Positions 1 through 7,338 of a stretch of 16,081 bases of DNA are shown piece by piece. The notes under the pieces are model-generated. The model saw only the letters and a list, made by a program, of their open reading frames with translations. It had not been told where the DNA came from and did no database searches. The DNA lies in contig JBEKHI010000173.1 in assembly GCA_050012355.1 (NCBI GenBank), positions 1 through 16,081 of the forward strand. Direction: 5' to 3'. How positions within the stretch are numbered: the first letter of the stretch is position 1; each line of letters begins with the position of its first letter. The translations under genes and the position numbers were made by a program. This stretch comes from JBEKHI01 sp050012355. GTDB lineage: Bacteria; Actinomycetota; Actinomycetes; Streptosporangiales; Streptosporangiaceae.

Positions 1-1
1 G

Positions 2-775
2 ATCGTGTGCTCGTTGCCAACCGCGGGGATCTCGGATCTCTCGATCACGGTGACCGCCCCGCCCGCTACGTCGCCGGGGCCGGTTTACAGTTGCGCCATC
101 AGTTTCGACGGGCAGAGCCTGGGTACCGAGACGGCACCCATCCCGATGAGCATCAGCGAGTCTGGATCGCGTACTACCGGTACCACGGATGAGATCACGC
201 TGTCGTCGCCGGGCACCGGCCTCGGCGGTCCCTACCCGTCGGGCTCCACCGCGGTCGCTTTCAGCGGGTCGCTTCCGGTTACCGGAGCGCAGCAGGGCAG
301 CGTCACGCTGTCCCGCCGCACGACGGATGTCACGAGTTCGACGTTCACCGTCACCGGCCAGCTGGCCTTGACCGAGCCAGGCACCGACAGCATCCGGGTG
401 CCGAAGTCGTTCACGTTCAGCCTGTACGGACCCTCGGGCGAGCCGCCGGTCGTGCTCAGTTGCAAGAGCCAGTCCAGCACGCCCGAGATCGGGCTCACGA
501 TGGACGTGACCGGCCAGGCGGTGCCGGAGCCCGCGACGTCAGGATCCGCGAGCCCGGTCCCGAGCGCGACCGGCACACCGGTCGGTGCACCCAACACGGG
601 TGGCGGCCGTTCAGCTAGCGGCCTGCCGCTGGTCGCCGGGGGAGCAGCCCTGCTGGCGCTCGGCGGCGCGGGCCTCGCCATCGCCGCTCGCAGGCGCCGT
701 CAGGGACAGTCGATCGGCTTATGGCAGGACGGCACGGACGCAAGTCAAGGTCGTGGGCAATCATCGCGGTACTAG
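2..775 (+). CDS. Cell-wall-anchored surface protein, 5'-truncated by window edge
   Basis: The open frame runs off the left edge, so the true start and the expected signal peptide are missing; the GTG at 5 is just the first available start. The visible 256 residues are Ser/Thr/Pro/Gly-rich and beta-like, with three cysteines (about 2, 30, 153). After a Pro/Ala/Ser/Thr linker (about 172-194) comes a tripartite sorting signal: APNTGG at 195-200, a hydrophobic helix at about 207-228, then RRRR at 229-232. This is an LPxTG-like signal for covalent attachment to peptidoglycan. Its tail is unusually long: 24 further residues follow the arginines, coded by DNA that overlaps the sortase gene. The sortase directly downstream is the obvious enzyme for it. 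The ectodomain fold and ligand are not recognised. Sure of surface anchoring, not of function. Confidence 0.75.
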   Translation: MVCSLPTAGISDLSITVTAPPATSPGPVYSCAISFDGQSLGTETAPIPMSISESGSRTTGTTDEITLSSPGTGLGGPYPSGSTAVAFSGSLPVTGAQQGSVTLSRRTTDVTSSTFTVTGQLALTEPGTDSIRVPKSFTFSLYGPSGEPPVVLSCKSQSSTPEIGLTMDVTGQAVPEPATSGSASPVPSATGTPVGAPNTGGGRSASGLPLVAGGAALLALGGAGLAIAARRRRQGQSIGLWQDGTDASQGRGQSSRY

Positions 776-1380
776 GTGCTGCCGCGCTGGTGATTGGCGG
801 GTCCCTGGTAGTACGGGGACTACTAACGGGATCCGCCATGCCGCCTGCCGACGCCGCTCAGATTCCGAGCAGTGTCGGCACGGCGGAGCCCACGCCCTCG
901 CAACAGCCGACCGCCGCCGCGATGGCCGCGTCAGCACCGGTCCGGATCGAGATACCCGCGATCGATGTGGACGCGCCGGTCATGCGGCTCGGGCTGGCCA
1001 GTAACGGCAGCATTCAGGTCCCGCCGCTGAGCAACCACAACCTGGCTGGCTGGTACGACGGGAGCGTGACGCCCGGCCAGACGGGATCGTCGGTGATCAT
1101 CGGGCACGTCGATAATGTCACTGGCGTCTCGGTGTTCTTCTACATCAAGACCCTGCGTCCCGGAGACCTCGTCAAGGTCGAACGGGCGGACGGCAGTACC
1201 GCGGTCTTCGAGGTAGACGGCGTGCAGAAGGCGGTCAAGACCGACTTCCCGACGGAAGCCGTCTACCGCAACGTTGCCTATCCCAGCCTGCGGCTCGTCA
1301 CGTGCGGCGGTCCGTTCGACTCAGCGACCGGCCAGTATCTCGACAACATCGTCGTCTACGCGCACCTTGTCGGCTCCTAG
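721..1380 (+). CDS. Class F-like sortase (transpeptidase)
   Basis: A 219-residue sortase that would cleave the sorting signal of surface proteins and join them to peptidoglycan. It has a basic N-terminus, one membrane helix (about 12-32), a Pro/Ala/Thr linker, and a sortase domain from about 73 to the end. The catalytic His is in IGHVD (H129) and the catalytic Cys in LVTCGG (C195). IPAIDVDAPV, GWYDGS, LRPGDLVKV and the C-terminal NIVVYAHL match the actinobacterial class F pattern. The usual third residue, an Arg some 12-13 positions after the Cys, is Leu/Asp here (QYLDN); R191 just before the Cys is the nearest arginine. The ATG at 721 has only a distant AGGGA (702-706). It overlaps the substrate gene by 55 nt in another frame, so translational coupling is likely. 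Its stop interlocks with that of the convergent amidohydrolase. Confidence 0.88.
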   Translation: MAGRHGRKSRSWAIIAVLGAAALVIGGSLVVRGLLTGSAMPPADAAQIPSSVGTAEPTPSQQPTAAAMAASAPVRIEIPAIDVDAPVMRLGLASNGSIQVPPLSNHNLAGWYDGSVTPGQTGSSVIIGHVDNVTGVSVFFYIKTLRPGDLVKVERADGSTAVFEVDGVQKAVKTDFPTEAVYRNVAYPSLRLVTCGGPFDSATGQYLDNIVVYAHLVGS

Positions 1381-2570
1381 CCGGCGAGGCGGCGGACGGC
1401 TAGCTCGGCCAGCAGCGTGGCGCCGTCGGTTAGCACCGAGTCGTCGAACATGGCGAGCGCCGAGTGGTTGGATGGCGCCTCGCCCGGATCACGGCCCGGC
1501 GGGCACGCGCCGTACATCAGGAAGGCGCCGGGCACTTGTTCCGCGACGAACGAGAAATCCTCGGCGCCGGTGATCGGGTAGGCGGCGCGCTCATCACGCT
1601 CGGCGCCGAATAGTTCCGCGACGGCCCCCGCGGCGAACTCGGTCTCGGCGGCGTCGTTAACCGTCACCGGATATTCGTCGACGTACTCGGCGTCAACCGT
1701 GAGCCCGTGACCGGCGGCGATGTCCCGGACCAGGCGGACGGTCTCGTCCCGTAGCCGCCCGCGGGACTCCACGCTGAAGGACCGGCAGGTCGCCAGGAAC
1801 GTGGCGTCGTCGCCGATGATGTTGTCGGCCGTGCCCGCGTGGAAGCTGCCGACCGTGATCACTACCGGGTCGAACACGTTGAACCGCCGGGTGACCAGCG
1901 TCTGCAGCGCGGTCACCATCTCGCAGGCGGCCGGGATCGGGTCAAGCGTGCGGTACGGCGTCGAGGCGTGCCCGCCGCGGCCGTGCACGGTGACCTTGAG
2001 GATGTCGGCGGCGGCGAGCATCGGGCCCGGCTTGGTGGAGAAGTTGCCGAGGGCCGTGTTGTTCGAGCTCACGTGCAGCGCGTAGGCGGCGAGCGGCCGC
2101 GGTCCGGCCGCGTCGAGCACGCCCTCCTCGATCATGTACCGCGCTCCCGCGTAGCCCTCCTCACCGGGCTGGAACATGAAGATCACGTCGCCGCTGAGCG
2201 ACTCACGCCGCTCCGCGAGCAGTTTCGCCGCACCCGCGAGCATCGCCGTGTGCAGATCGTGACCGCAGGCGTGCATCACCCCGTCGTGCCGGGACGCCCA
2301 GGGCAGCCCGGTCTCCTCCCGCACCGGCAGCGCGTCCATGTCCCCGCGCAGCAGCACGCAGTTGCCGGAGCCACCCCCGCCGCGCAGCACAGCGGTCACC
2401 GAGGTGAGCCGGTCTCCGGTACTGACCTCGAGCGGCAGCCCTTCGAGCGTCTCCAGCACCTTGGCCTGCGTCTTAGGCAGATCCAGCCCGATCTCCGGCT
2501 CAGCATGGATCGCATGCCGCAACTCGGTGAGCTCCCCGGCCAGCCCAATAGCCTCATCCGCAATGGTCAC
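1377..2570 (-). CDS. M20 family metal-dependent amidohydrolase
   Basis: A 397-residue cytoplasmic hydrolase of the M20/HipO-AbgB-IAA-amino-acid-hydrolase type, which cuts amide bonds of N-acyl amino acids or related conjugates. Metal ligands are visible: C102 and H104 in ACGHDLH, E137-E138 in PGEEG, H166 in ALHV, and H369 in NHSALA. The small lid/dimerisation domain carries HGRGGHAS (about 196-203). The substrate cannot be told from sequence. I chose the GTG at 2570 because GAGGA lies 7 nt upstream; an in-frame GTG at 2591 would add seven residues but lacks a ribosome site. It lies downstream of galK on the same strand, about 110 nt away, with paired palindromes between them, so it is probably a separate unit. 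Its TAG shares the CTAG at 1377-1380 with the sortase stop. Confidence 0.88.
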   Translation of the reverse strand: MTIADEAIGLAGELTELRHAIHAEPEIGLDLPKTQAKVLETLEGLPLEVSTGDRLTSVTAVLRGGGGSGNCVLLRGDMDALPVREETGLPWASRHDGVMHACGHDLHTAMLAGAAKLLAERRESLSGDVIFMFQPGEEGYAGARYMIEEGVLDAAGPRPLAAYALHVSSNNTALGNFSTKPGPMLAAADILKVTVHGRGGHASTPYRTLDPIPAACEMVTALQTLVTRRFNVFDPVVITVGSFHAGTADNIIGDDATFLATCRSFSVESRGRLRDETVRLVRDIAAGHGLTVDAEYVDEYPVTVNDAAETEFAAGAVAELFGAERDERAAYPITGAEDFSFVAEQVPGAFLMYGACPPGRDPGEAPSNHSALAMFDDSVLTDGATLLAELAVRRLAG

Positions 2571-2605
2571 CGGACCATCCTCGCATATCACCTGGCTGGG
2601 CCGAA

Positions 2606-2661
2606 GGGCAGCGATGAGTCATCGACGCCCATAGAGGGGCAGCGATGAGTCATCGAGGCCC
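2606..2661. repeat. Two tandem 25-bp palindromes, 31-bp period
   Basis: Units at 2606-2630 and 2637-2661 are identical at 24 of 25 bases and are separated by 6 nt. Each is an interrupted palindrome: GGGC, 2 nt, CGATGA, one central base, TCATCG, 2 nt, GCCC, centred on 2618 and 2649. The 31-bp spacing is about three helical turns, which would suit two regulator dimers on one face of DNA. They sit 36-91 nt upstream of the amidohydrolase start and just beyond the galK stop. They could be an operator pair, tandem RNA hairpins ending the gal transcript, or a dispersed genomic repeat. The sequence shows the structure; the role is inference. Confidence 0.6.
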
Positions 2662-2683
2662 CTAGGGCACGGCACGCCGGGGG

Positions 2684-3790
2684 CTAGGGCACCCGGGAGG
2701 CGCCGGCCGAGGGGATCGCGTCGAAGAACGCGGGCTCGGGCCAGGCGGAAGCGGCGAAGGCTGACTTCACCGCCGCGCGCACCGCGTCCACCCGAGCGAC
2801 CGGAATGAGCGCTAGGACGGAGCCGCCGAAGCCGCCGCCGATCATCCGGGCGCCGAGGCCGCCGGCCGCGAGGACCGCGTCCACGGTGGCGTTGGCCTCC
2901 GGCCAGGAGATCTCGAAATCGTCGCGCAGTGAGATGTGCGCCTCGGTGAGCAGTGCCCCGATATCCCGGTAAATATCGGATTTGTCGGCGCGAGAGTTCG
3001 TCAGCGCCTCGACCACCAGCCGGACCCGGTTGTCGTCGGAGATGACGTGCCGGGCTCGTCGCCGCAGGATGGGGTCGGTGAGCTTGTCGGCCGCGGCAAC
3101 CGACGTTATGGTCCCTAGGAAAGGCACGTTCAGCTGGCGGGCGGCGGTTTCGCACTCCGTGCGGCGGGAACCGTAGCCGCCTGCGGTGTGCGCGTGGTGC
3201 GCGCGGGTGTCGACCACCAGCGCCGCCGCGCCGCCCGAGGCCGGGTCGAACGGTATCTGGGTTGTCTCGAGCGTCGAGCAGTCGAGCAGCAGCGCGTGCC
3301 CGGCCTCGCAGCGCAGCGACGCGGACTGGTCCATGATCCCGGTCGGCGCGCCGACGAACTCGTTCTCCGCCCGCTGGCACAGGGTGGCCAGCACGTCGCG
3401 GCCGACCGAGAACCCGCCGAGGTCGCGCAGCGCCAGCGCCGTTGACGCCTCGAGCGCGGCCGAGGATGACAGCCCGGAACCCTGGGGGACATCGGAATCG
3501 AACGAGATCGACGCGCCCGGCACCTGGTACCCGGCGGTCCGCAGCGCCCACGCGACCCCGGCCGGGTAGGCCGCCCACCCGGTCACGCTGCCTGGCTTGA
3601 GATCCTCGACCGCGATGCGGGCTTCCTCACCAGGAGCCTGCGCCGACCGCAACTCGAGTATCCCGTCGGTCCGTACCGCCGCCGCCGTCGTGACCTGGCT
3701 GAGCGCGAACGGCAGCACCAGTCCGCCGTTGTAGTCGGTGTGCTCACCCATCAGGTTGGCCCGTCCGGGGGCCCGCCAGACCCCCCTCAT
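2684..3790 (-). CDS. galK: Galactokinase
   Basis: Phosphorylates alpha-D-galactose to galactose 1-phosphate with ATP, the entry step of the Leloir pathway, in the cytosol. 368 residues, typical of the GHMP-kinase family. The galactokinase signature GRANLMGEHTDYNGG is at 9-23, the ATP-binding loop PQGSGLSSSAALE at 102-114, the catalytic aspartate in GIMDQ (D154), and the third motif GARMIGGGFGGS at 313-324. The ATG at 3790 overlaps the galE stop as ATGA and has no clear ribosome site, which points to translational coupling with galE. A GTG at 3805 would add five residues and is less likely. Last gene of the gal operon. The coding end GTGCCCTAG is echoed 22 nt downstream by the same nine bases, without obvious meaning. 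Confidence 0.97.
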   Translation of the reverse strand: MRGVWRAPGRANLMGEHTDYNGGLVLPFALSQVTTAAAVRTDGILELRSAQAPGEEARIAVEDLKPGSVTGWAAYPAGVAWALRTAGYQVPGASISFDSDVPQGSGLSSSAALEASTALALRDLGGFSVGRDVLATLCQRAENEFVGAPTGIMDQSASLRCEAGHALLLDCSTLETTQIPFDPASGGAAALVVDTRAHHAHTAGGYGSRRTECETAARQLNVPFLGTITSVAAADKLTDPILRRRARHVISDDNRVRLVVEALTNSRADKSDIYRDIGALLTEAHISLRDDFEISWPEANATVDAVLAAGGLGARMIGGGFGGSVLALIPVARVDAVRAAVKSAFAASAWPEPAFFDAIPSAGASRVP

Positions 3791-4746
3791 GACATGAAGG
3801 CCCACGCGTCGGCGACCATCGCGGTCAGGTCCTTGCTGGCCCGCCAGCCGAGTTCGCGCTGGATCTTGCTCGCGGAGGCCACCAGAACCGCCGGGTCACC
3901 CGGACGACGCTGCGAGATCTCGACCGGTATGTCAGCACCCGTCACCGACCTGCACACCTCAACCACCTGCATGACCGAGGACCCAGCCCCGTTCCCGAGG
4001 TTGAAGATCTGGTGCTGCCCCGCTTCGGACCCGCCGAGCGCCTTCAGGTGCGCGTCCGCGAGGTCGGACACATGAATGTAGTCACGGACGCAGGTACCGT
4101 CCGGAGTGGGATAATCATCGCCGAATATCATAACGGCGGTGTGTTTCTCCGCCCCGGCCAGCACGTTCGGTATCAGGTGGGATTCCGGATTGTGGCGTTC
4201 TCCCAGCCGCTGGCCCGACGGCGTGACGTAGGCGCCGGCCACGTTGAAGTAACGCAGGCTGACCGCGCCGAACCCGTACATCCGGGCGAACTCGGTCAGC
4301 GTGGTGTCCACGGCGAGCTTCGTCTGCCCGTAGGGGTTGATCGGCCGGGTCGGCGCCGTTTCAGGGATCGGGTTCGACTCCGGTTCGCCGTACACCGCGG
4401 CGGTGGAAGAGAAGACGATGGACCGGGTGCCGCTTGATCTCATCGCCTCGAGCAGCGCCAGTGTTCCGCCGAGGTTGTTGGACCAGTAGAGCTCCGGGTT
4501 CGCGACCGACTCGGCGACCAGGGACTTCGCCGCGAAGTGCAGCACCGCCTCGAAGCCCGCGTCCCGCATCAGCGGCGCGGCGTCGGCCTTGAGTGTTCCC
4601 CGGACGAACTTGGCCCCGTCCGGCACCGCGTCCGCGTGCCCGGTGGATAGGTCGTCAAGCACGGTGACCTCATGCCCGGCCTCGAGCAGCCTGGCGGACA
4701 CCACGCTGCCGATGTATCCGGCGCCGCCGGTGACGAGCAGCCTCAT
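3787..4746 (-). CDS. galE: UDP-glucose 4-epimerase
   Basis: Interconverts UDP-galactose and UDP-glucose with bound NAD, closing the Leloir cycle and supplying UDP-galactose for glycans. 319 residues, an extended short-chain dehydrogenase. The Rossmann NAD loop GGAGYIG is at 7-13, SSTAAVYGE at 113-121 carries the catalytic Ser/Thr, and YGQTK at 139-143 carries the catalytic Tyr and Lys. PDGTCVRDYIHVSDLADAH is a GalE hallmark. Two adjacent ATGs (4749 and 4746) touch the galT TGA; GGGGAGG at 4757-4751 is 1 nt from the first and 4 nt from the second, so I chose the second, giving the family-typical MRLLVTGG start. Overlap at both ends shows tight operon packing. Confidence 0.96.
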   Translation of the reverse strand: MRLLVTGGAGYIGSVVSARLLEAGHEVTVLDDLSTGHADAVPDGAKFVRGTLKADAAPLMRDAGFEAVLHFAAKSLVAESVANPELYWSNNLGGTLALLEAMRSSGTRSIVFSSTAAVYGEPESNPIPETAPTRPINPYGQTKLAVDTTLTEFARMYGFGAVSLRYFNVAGAYVTPSGQRLGERHNPESHLIPNVLAGAEKHTAVMIFGDDYPTPDGTCVRDYIHVSDLADAHLKALGGSEAGQHQIFNLGNGAGSSVMQVVEVCRSVTGADIPVEISQRRPGDPAVLVASASKIQRELGWRASKDLTAMVADAWAFMS

Positions 4747-5912
4747 CATGCCTCCCCAGCGTCCCGGAGGCGCTGGGCGGCGGCCTCGGGCACGATGTCG
4801 TTGATCCACACTCCCATACCGGATTCTGTCCCGGCGAGGTACTTCAGCTTGTTTTCCGCCCGCCGCAGCGAGAACACCTGCAGGTGCGCGCCGAACGTGC
4901 CACGGGCTAGCTGATCATGGACCGGCGCCTGGTGCCAGGCGGCGATGTACGGCGCGGGCTTGCCGAAGAGCCGGTCGAACCTGCGCAGCACGTCGAGGTA
5001 CAGGTGCCCGAACGCGTCACGTTGCGAGTTGTCGAGCGCCGGGATGTCGGGCACCCTGCGCAGCGGGAACAACCGGACCTCGTACGGCCAGCGGGCGGCC
5101 TCGGGGACGAAGGCGACCCAGTCCTCGTTCCGCGCGACGACGCGGGTGCCGAGGTTCAGCTCTCGTTGCACCAGGTCATCGAACAGATTCGCCCCGTTGT
5201 TGTCGCTGGAGTATGTCCAAGCCTGTTGGAGCATTCGTTCTGTCTTGGGAGTGACGAAAGGGAACGCGTAGATCTGCCCGTGCGGATGGTGCAGTGTGAC
5301 ACCGATCTCCTCGCCCCGGTTCTCGAAGCAGTAGATCTGCTCAACTCCGGGAAGGTCGCCGAGAGTGCGGGTCCGGTCCGCCCAGGCCTCGACCACGGTG
5401 CGCACCCGCTCGGGGGTGAGCGCGGCGAACGCCGAGTTGTGGTCGGAGGTGAAGCACACAACCTCGCAGCGGCCAACTGAGGCTCTTTGGGCGGCCAGCG
5501 TCCCGGGCGGCGCCTCGCCGTGCGGTGTCAAACCGGCAAGATCTGGCATGTCATGCCAGACGCCACGCAATGATGGAAACCGGTTCTCAAAAACCACGAC
5601 GTCGTAGTCCGACGCGGGCACCTCGCTCAGCCGGTCCCCAAGCGAAGGACACAACGGGCACTGATCGGCCGGCGGCAGGAACGTCCGGTCCTGGCGGGCC
5701 GCCGCGATCACCACCCATTCGCCAGCCAATGCGTCCCAGCGCAACCCGGACTCTTGGCTGGCGACGCCGCCGGCCGGGGTCGGCGGGAGTCCGCGCCGGT
5801 CCGGAACCTCAGCTCGTCCCGAGTCAGGTTCTTCGTCAAAGTAAACAATTTCCCGCCCGTCCGAAAGGCGAGCGGTACTTTTCCAGACAGATTCAGTGTT
5901 CAACACACACAT
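4746..5912 (-). CDS. galT: Galactose-1-phosphate uridylyltransferase
   Basis: Transfers UMP from UDP-glucose to galactose 1-phosphate, giving UDP-galactose and glucose 1-phosphate through a uridylyl-histidine intermediate. 388 residues, HIT superfamily. HHPHGQIYAFPF at 208-219 holds the HPH active site, with H211 as nucleophile. C85 and C88 (CPLC), H158 (SDHNSAF) and H209 match the structural zinc site of E. coli GalT. The C-terminal RRAENKLKYLAGTESGMG motif is also typical. The N-terminal RLSDGREIVYFDE block supports the ATG at 5912; no ribosome site precedes it, so the mRNA may be leaderless. First gene of the galT-galE-galK operon, diverging from the CNNM/CorC gene across 83 nt. Confidence 0.96.
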   Translation of the reverse strand: MCVLNTESVWKSTARLSDGREIVYFDEEPDSGRAEVPDRRGLPPTPAGGVASQESGLRWDALAGEWVVIAAARQDRTFLPPADQCPLCPSLGDRLSEVPASDYDVVVFENRFPSLRGVWHDMPDLAGLTPHGEAPPGTLAAQRASVGRCEVVCFTSDHNSAFAALTPERVRTVVEAWADRTRTLGDLPGVEQIYCFENRGEEIGVTLHHPHGQIYAFPFVTPKTERMLQQAWTYSSDNNGANLFDDLVQRELNLGTRVVARNEDWVAFVPEAARWPYEVRLFPLRRVPDIPALDNSQRDAFGHLYLDVLRRFDRLFGKPAPYIAAWHQAPVHDQLARGTFGAHLQVFSLRRAENKLKYLAGTESGMGVWINDIVPEAAAQRLRDAGEA

Positions 5913-5917
5913 ACGTT

Positions 5918-5946
5918 ATCTTGTCCAGTCCGGCTCGGCGTGTCCT
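5918..5946 (-). promoter_or_regulatory. Candidate leaderless promoter of the gal operon
   Basis: Reading toward galT, AGGACA (5946-5941) is followed by 17 nt and CAAGAT (5923-5918). The -35 shares GACA with the consensus, and the -10 has A and T at the key second and sixth positions. The ATG begins six bases after the hexamer, the spacing seen at leaderless actinobacterial genes, and galT has no ribosome site. Weak motifs; inference only. Confidence 0.3.
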
Positions 5947-5995
5947 GGGGTCGTAGCGTGAGATCCGGGGATACGGTGGAGCGAGGGATGCCACA

Positions 5996-7300
5996 GTGAA
6001 CTTCATCTGGGACCTGGTTATCGTCCTGGTTATCGTGCTCATCGGCGGTTTCTTCGCGGGCGCGGAGATGGCGCTCGTCTCGTTGCGCGAGGGTCAGGTA
6101 CGGGCGCTGGCGAAGCGCGGCAAACGGGGCGCGACGGTCGCCAGGCTGTCCCAGGATCCGAACCGCTTTCTTTCCGCCGTCCAAATCGGCATGACGCTGG
6201 CCACCCTGGTATCCGGCGCTTTCGGCGCGGAGACGCTGGCCGGGCTCTTGAAGAGCTGGCTGATCCGGCAGAACATGTCGCCCGATCTGGCCGGACCGCT
6301 GGCTTTCGCGGTCGTGACGGCCTGCATCACCTTTATCAGCCTGGTGCTCGGCGAACTCGCGCCCAAGCGCCTCGCGCTGCAGCGGACGGTCCGGCTGTCG
6401 CTGCTGGCGGCTCCGCTGCTGGAGAAGATCGCGACGCTGGCGCGCCCTATCGTCTGGCTGCTTTCGGTGACGACCAACGGGGTGGTGAAGCTGCTCGGCG
6501 GCGACCCGAAGGCGGGACGCCAGATGATGACCGAGCAGGAGCTACGCGACCTGGTGACCGGCACGCAGGCGCTCAGCCTCGATGAGCGGCAGATCGTCGG
6601 CGAGGTCTTCGACGCCGGAAAGCGGCAGCTGCGCGAGGTGCTCGTGCCTCGCACCGAGGTGGAGTTCCTCGACGCGGGCACGCCGGTCGGCCAGGCAGCC
6701 GAGATCGCCGCGAACGCGCCGTACTCAAGGCTGCCGGTGTACACCGACTCCTACGACAACGTGACCGGGTTCGTGCACGTCCGCGACCTGTACGGGCCTC
6801 GCGCGGATGCGGAGCGAGACCTGCCGGTTAGAGATATAGCGCGGGCGGTGAAGTTCCTGCCGATCAGCAAGACCGTGCTGGCGGCGCTGTCGGAGATGCG
6901 GCGCGAGCGGGCGCACCTGGCGATCGTGGTGGACGAGTACGGCGGCACGGCGGGCATCGTCACCCTGGAGGACCTGGTCGAGGAGCTGGTCGGCGACATC
7001 AGGGACGAGTACGACGTGGGGGAGCCGCAGCCCACCAAGCTGCGCGGCGGCGTGATGGAAGTCGACGGGCTGCTGAACCTGGACGAGTTCGCCGAGCAGA
7101 CCGGTATCCAGCTTCCTGAGGGACCCTACGAGACCGTGGCGGGCTACGTGCTGGCGGCGCTCGGCGAGTTGCCGGAGGTCGGCGACTCCGTCCAGGTCCC
7201 GGGCTACACGATCACCGTCACCGAGCTGGACGGCCGCCGGATATCCAGAGTCCGGGTGACCCCGCTTGAGCAGCAGCCCGAGGTCACGGACGGCAACTAG
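5996..7300 (+). CDS. CNNM/CorC (HlyC) family membrane protein with CBS domains
   Basis: 434 residues of the DUF21-CBS-CBS-CorC_HlyC family, linked in various bacteria to Mg2+/Co2+ transport or efflux and often mislabelled hemolysin. The membrane domain (about 1-190) begins with a hydrophobic helix containing GGFFAGAEMALVS and includes QIGMTLATLVSGAFG and VLGELAPKRLAL, both family signatures. The CBS pair spans about 215-335, with VPRTEVEFLD and VVDEYGGTAGIVTLEDLVEELVGDI. The C-terminal CorC domain covers about 345-425. Start GTG at 5996, after GCGAGGG some 8 nt upstream. A neighbouring ATG at 5988 is out of frame. guaA follows after 38 nt on the same strand, so the two may share a transcript. 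Ion and direction of transport cannot be inferred. Confidence 0.9.
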   Translation: MNFIWDLVIVLVIVLIGGFFAGAEMALVSLREGQVRALAKRGKRGATVARLSQDPNRFLSAVQIGMTLATLVSGAFGAETLAGLLKSWLIRQNMSPDLAGPLAFAVVTACITFISLVLGELAPKRLALQRTVRLSLLAAPLLEKIATLARPIVWLLSVTTNGVVKLLGGDPKAGRQMMTEQELRDLVTGTQALSLDERQIVGEVFDAGKRQLREVLVPRTEVEFLDAGTPVGQAAEIAANAPYSRLPVYTDSYDNVTGFVHVRDLYGPRADAERDLPVRDIARAVKFLPISKTVLAALSEMRRERAHLAIVVDEYGGTAGIVTLEDLVEELVGDIRDEYDVGEPQPTKLRGGVMEVDGLLNLDEFAEQTGIQLPEGPYETVAGYVLAALGELPEVGDSVQVPGYTITVTELDGRRISRVRVTPLEQQPEVTDGN

Positions 7301-7338
7301 ACTGTTCTCCTTAAGAAAACAGCAGGTGGAGGGGTCAT

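Noticed and set aside
2612..2655. ATGACTCAT core of the palindromes resembles the eukaryotic GCN4/AP-1 site
   Set aside because: Coincidental: bZIP factors of that kind are not bacterial, and the symmetric 25-bp unit is the relevant structure.
2662..2692. Nine-base direct repeat CTAGGGCAC around the galK stop
   Set aside because: Too short and GC-rich to support a mobile-element target duplication; no element lies between the copies.
2619..3578. 319-codon minus-strand frame overlapping galK in another frame
   Set aside because: Arg/Gly/Pro-rich shadow composition; galK with all its motifs occupies the same DNA. Only its tail over the palindromes drew attention.
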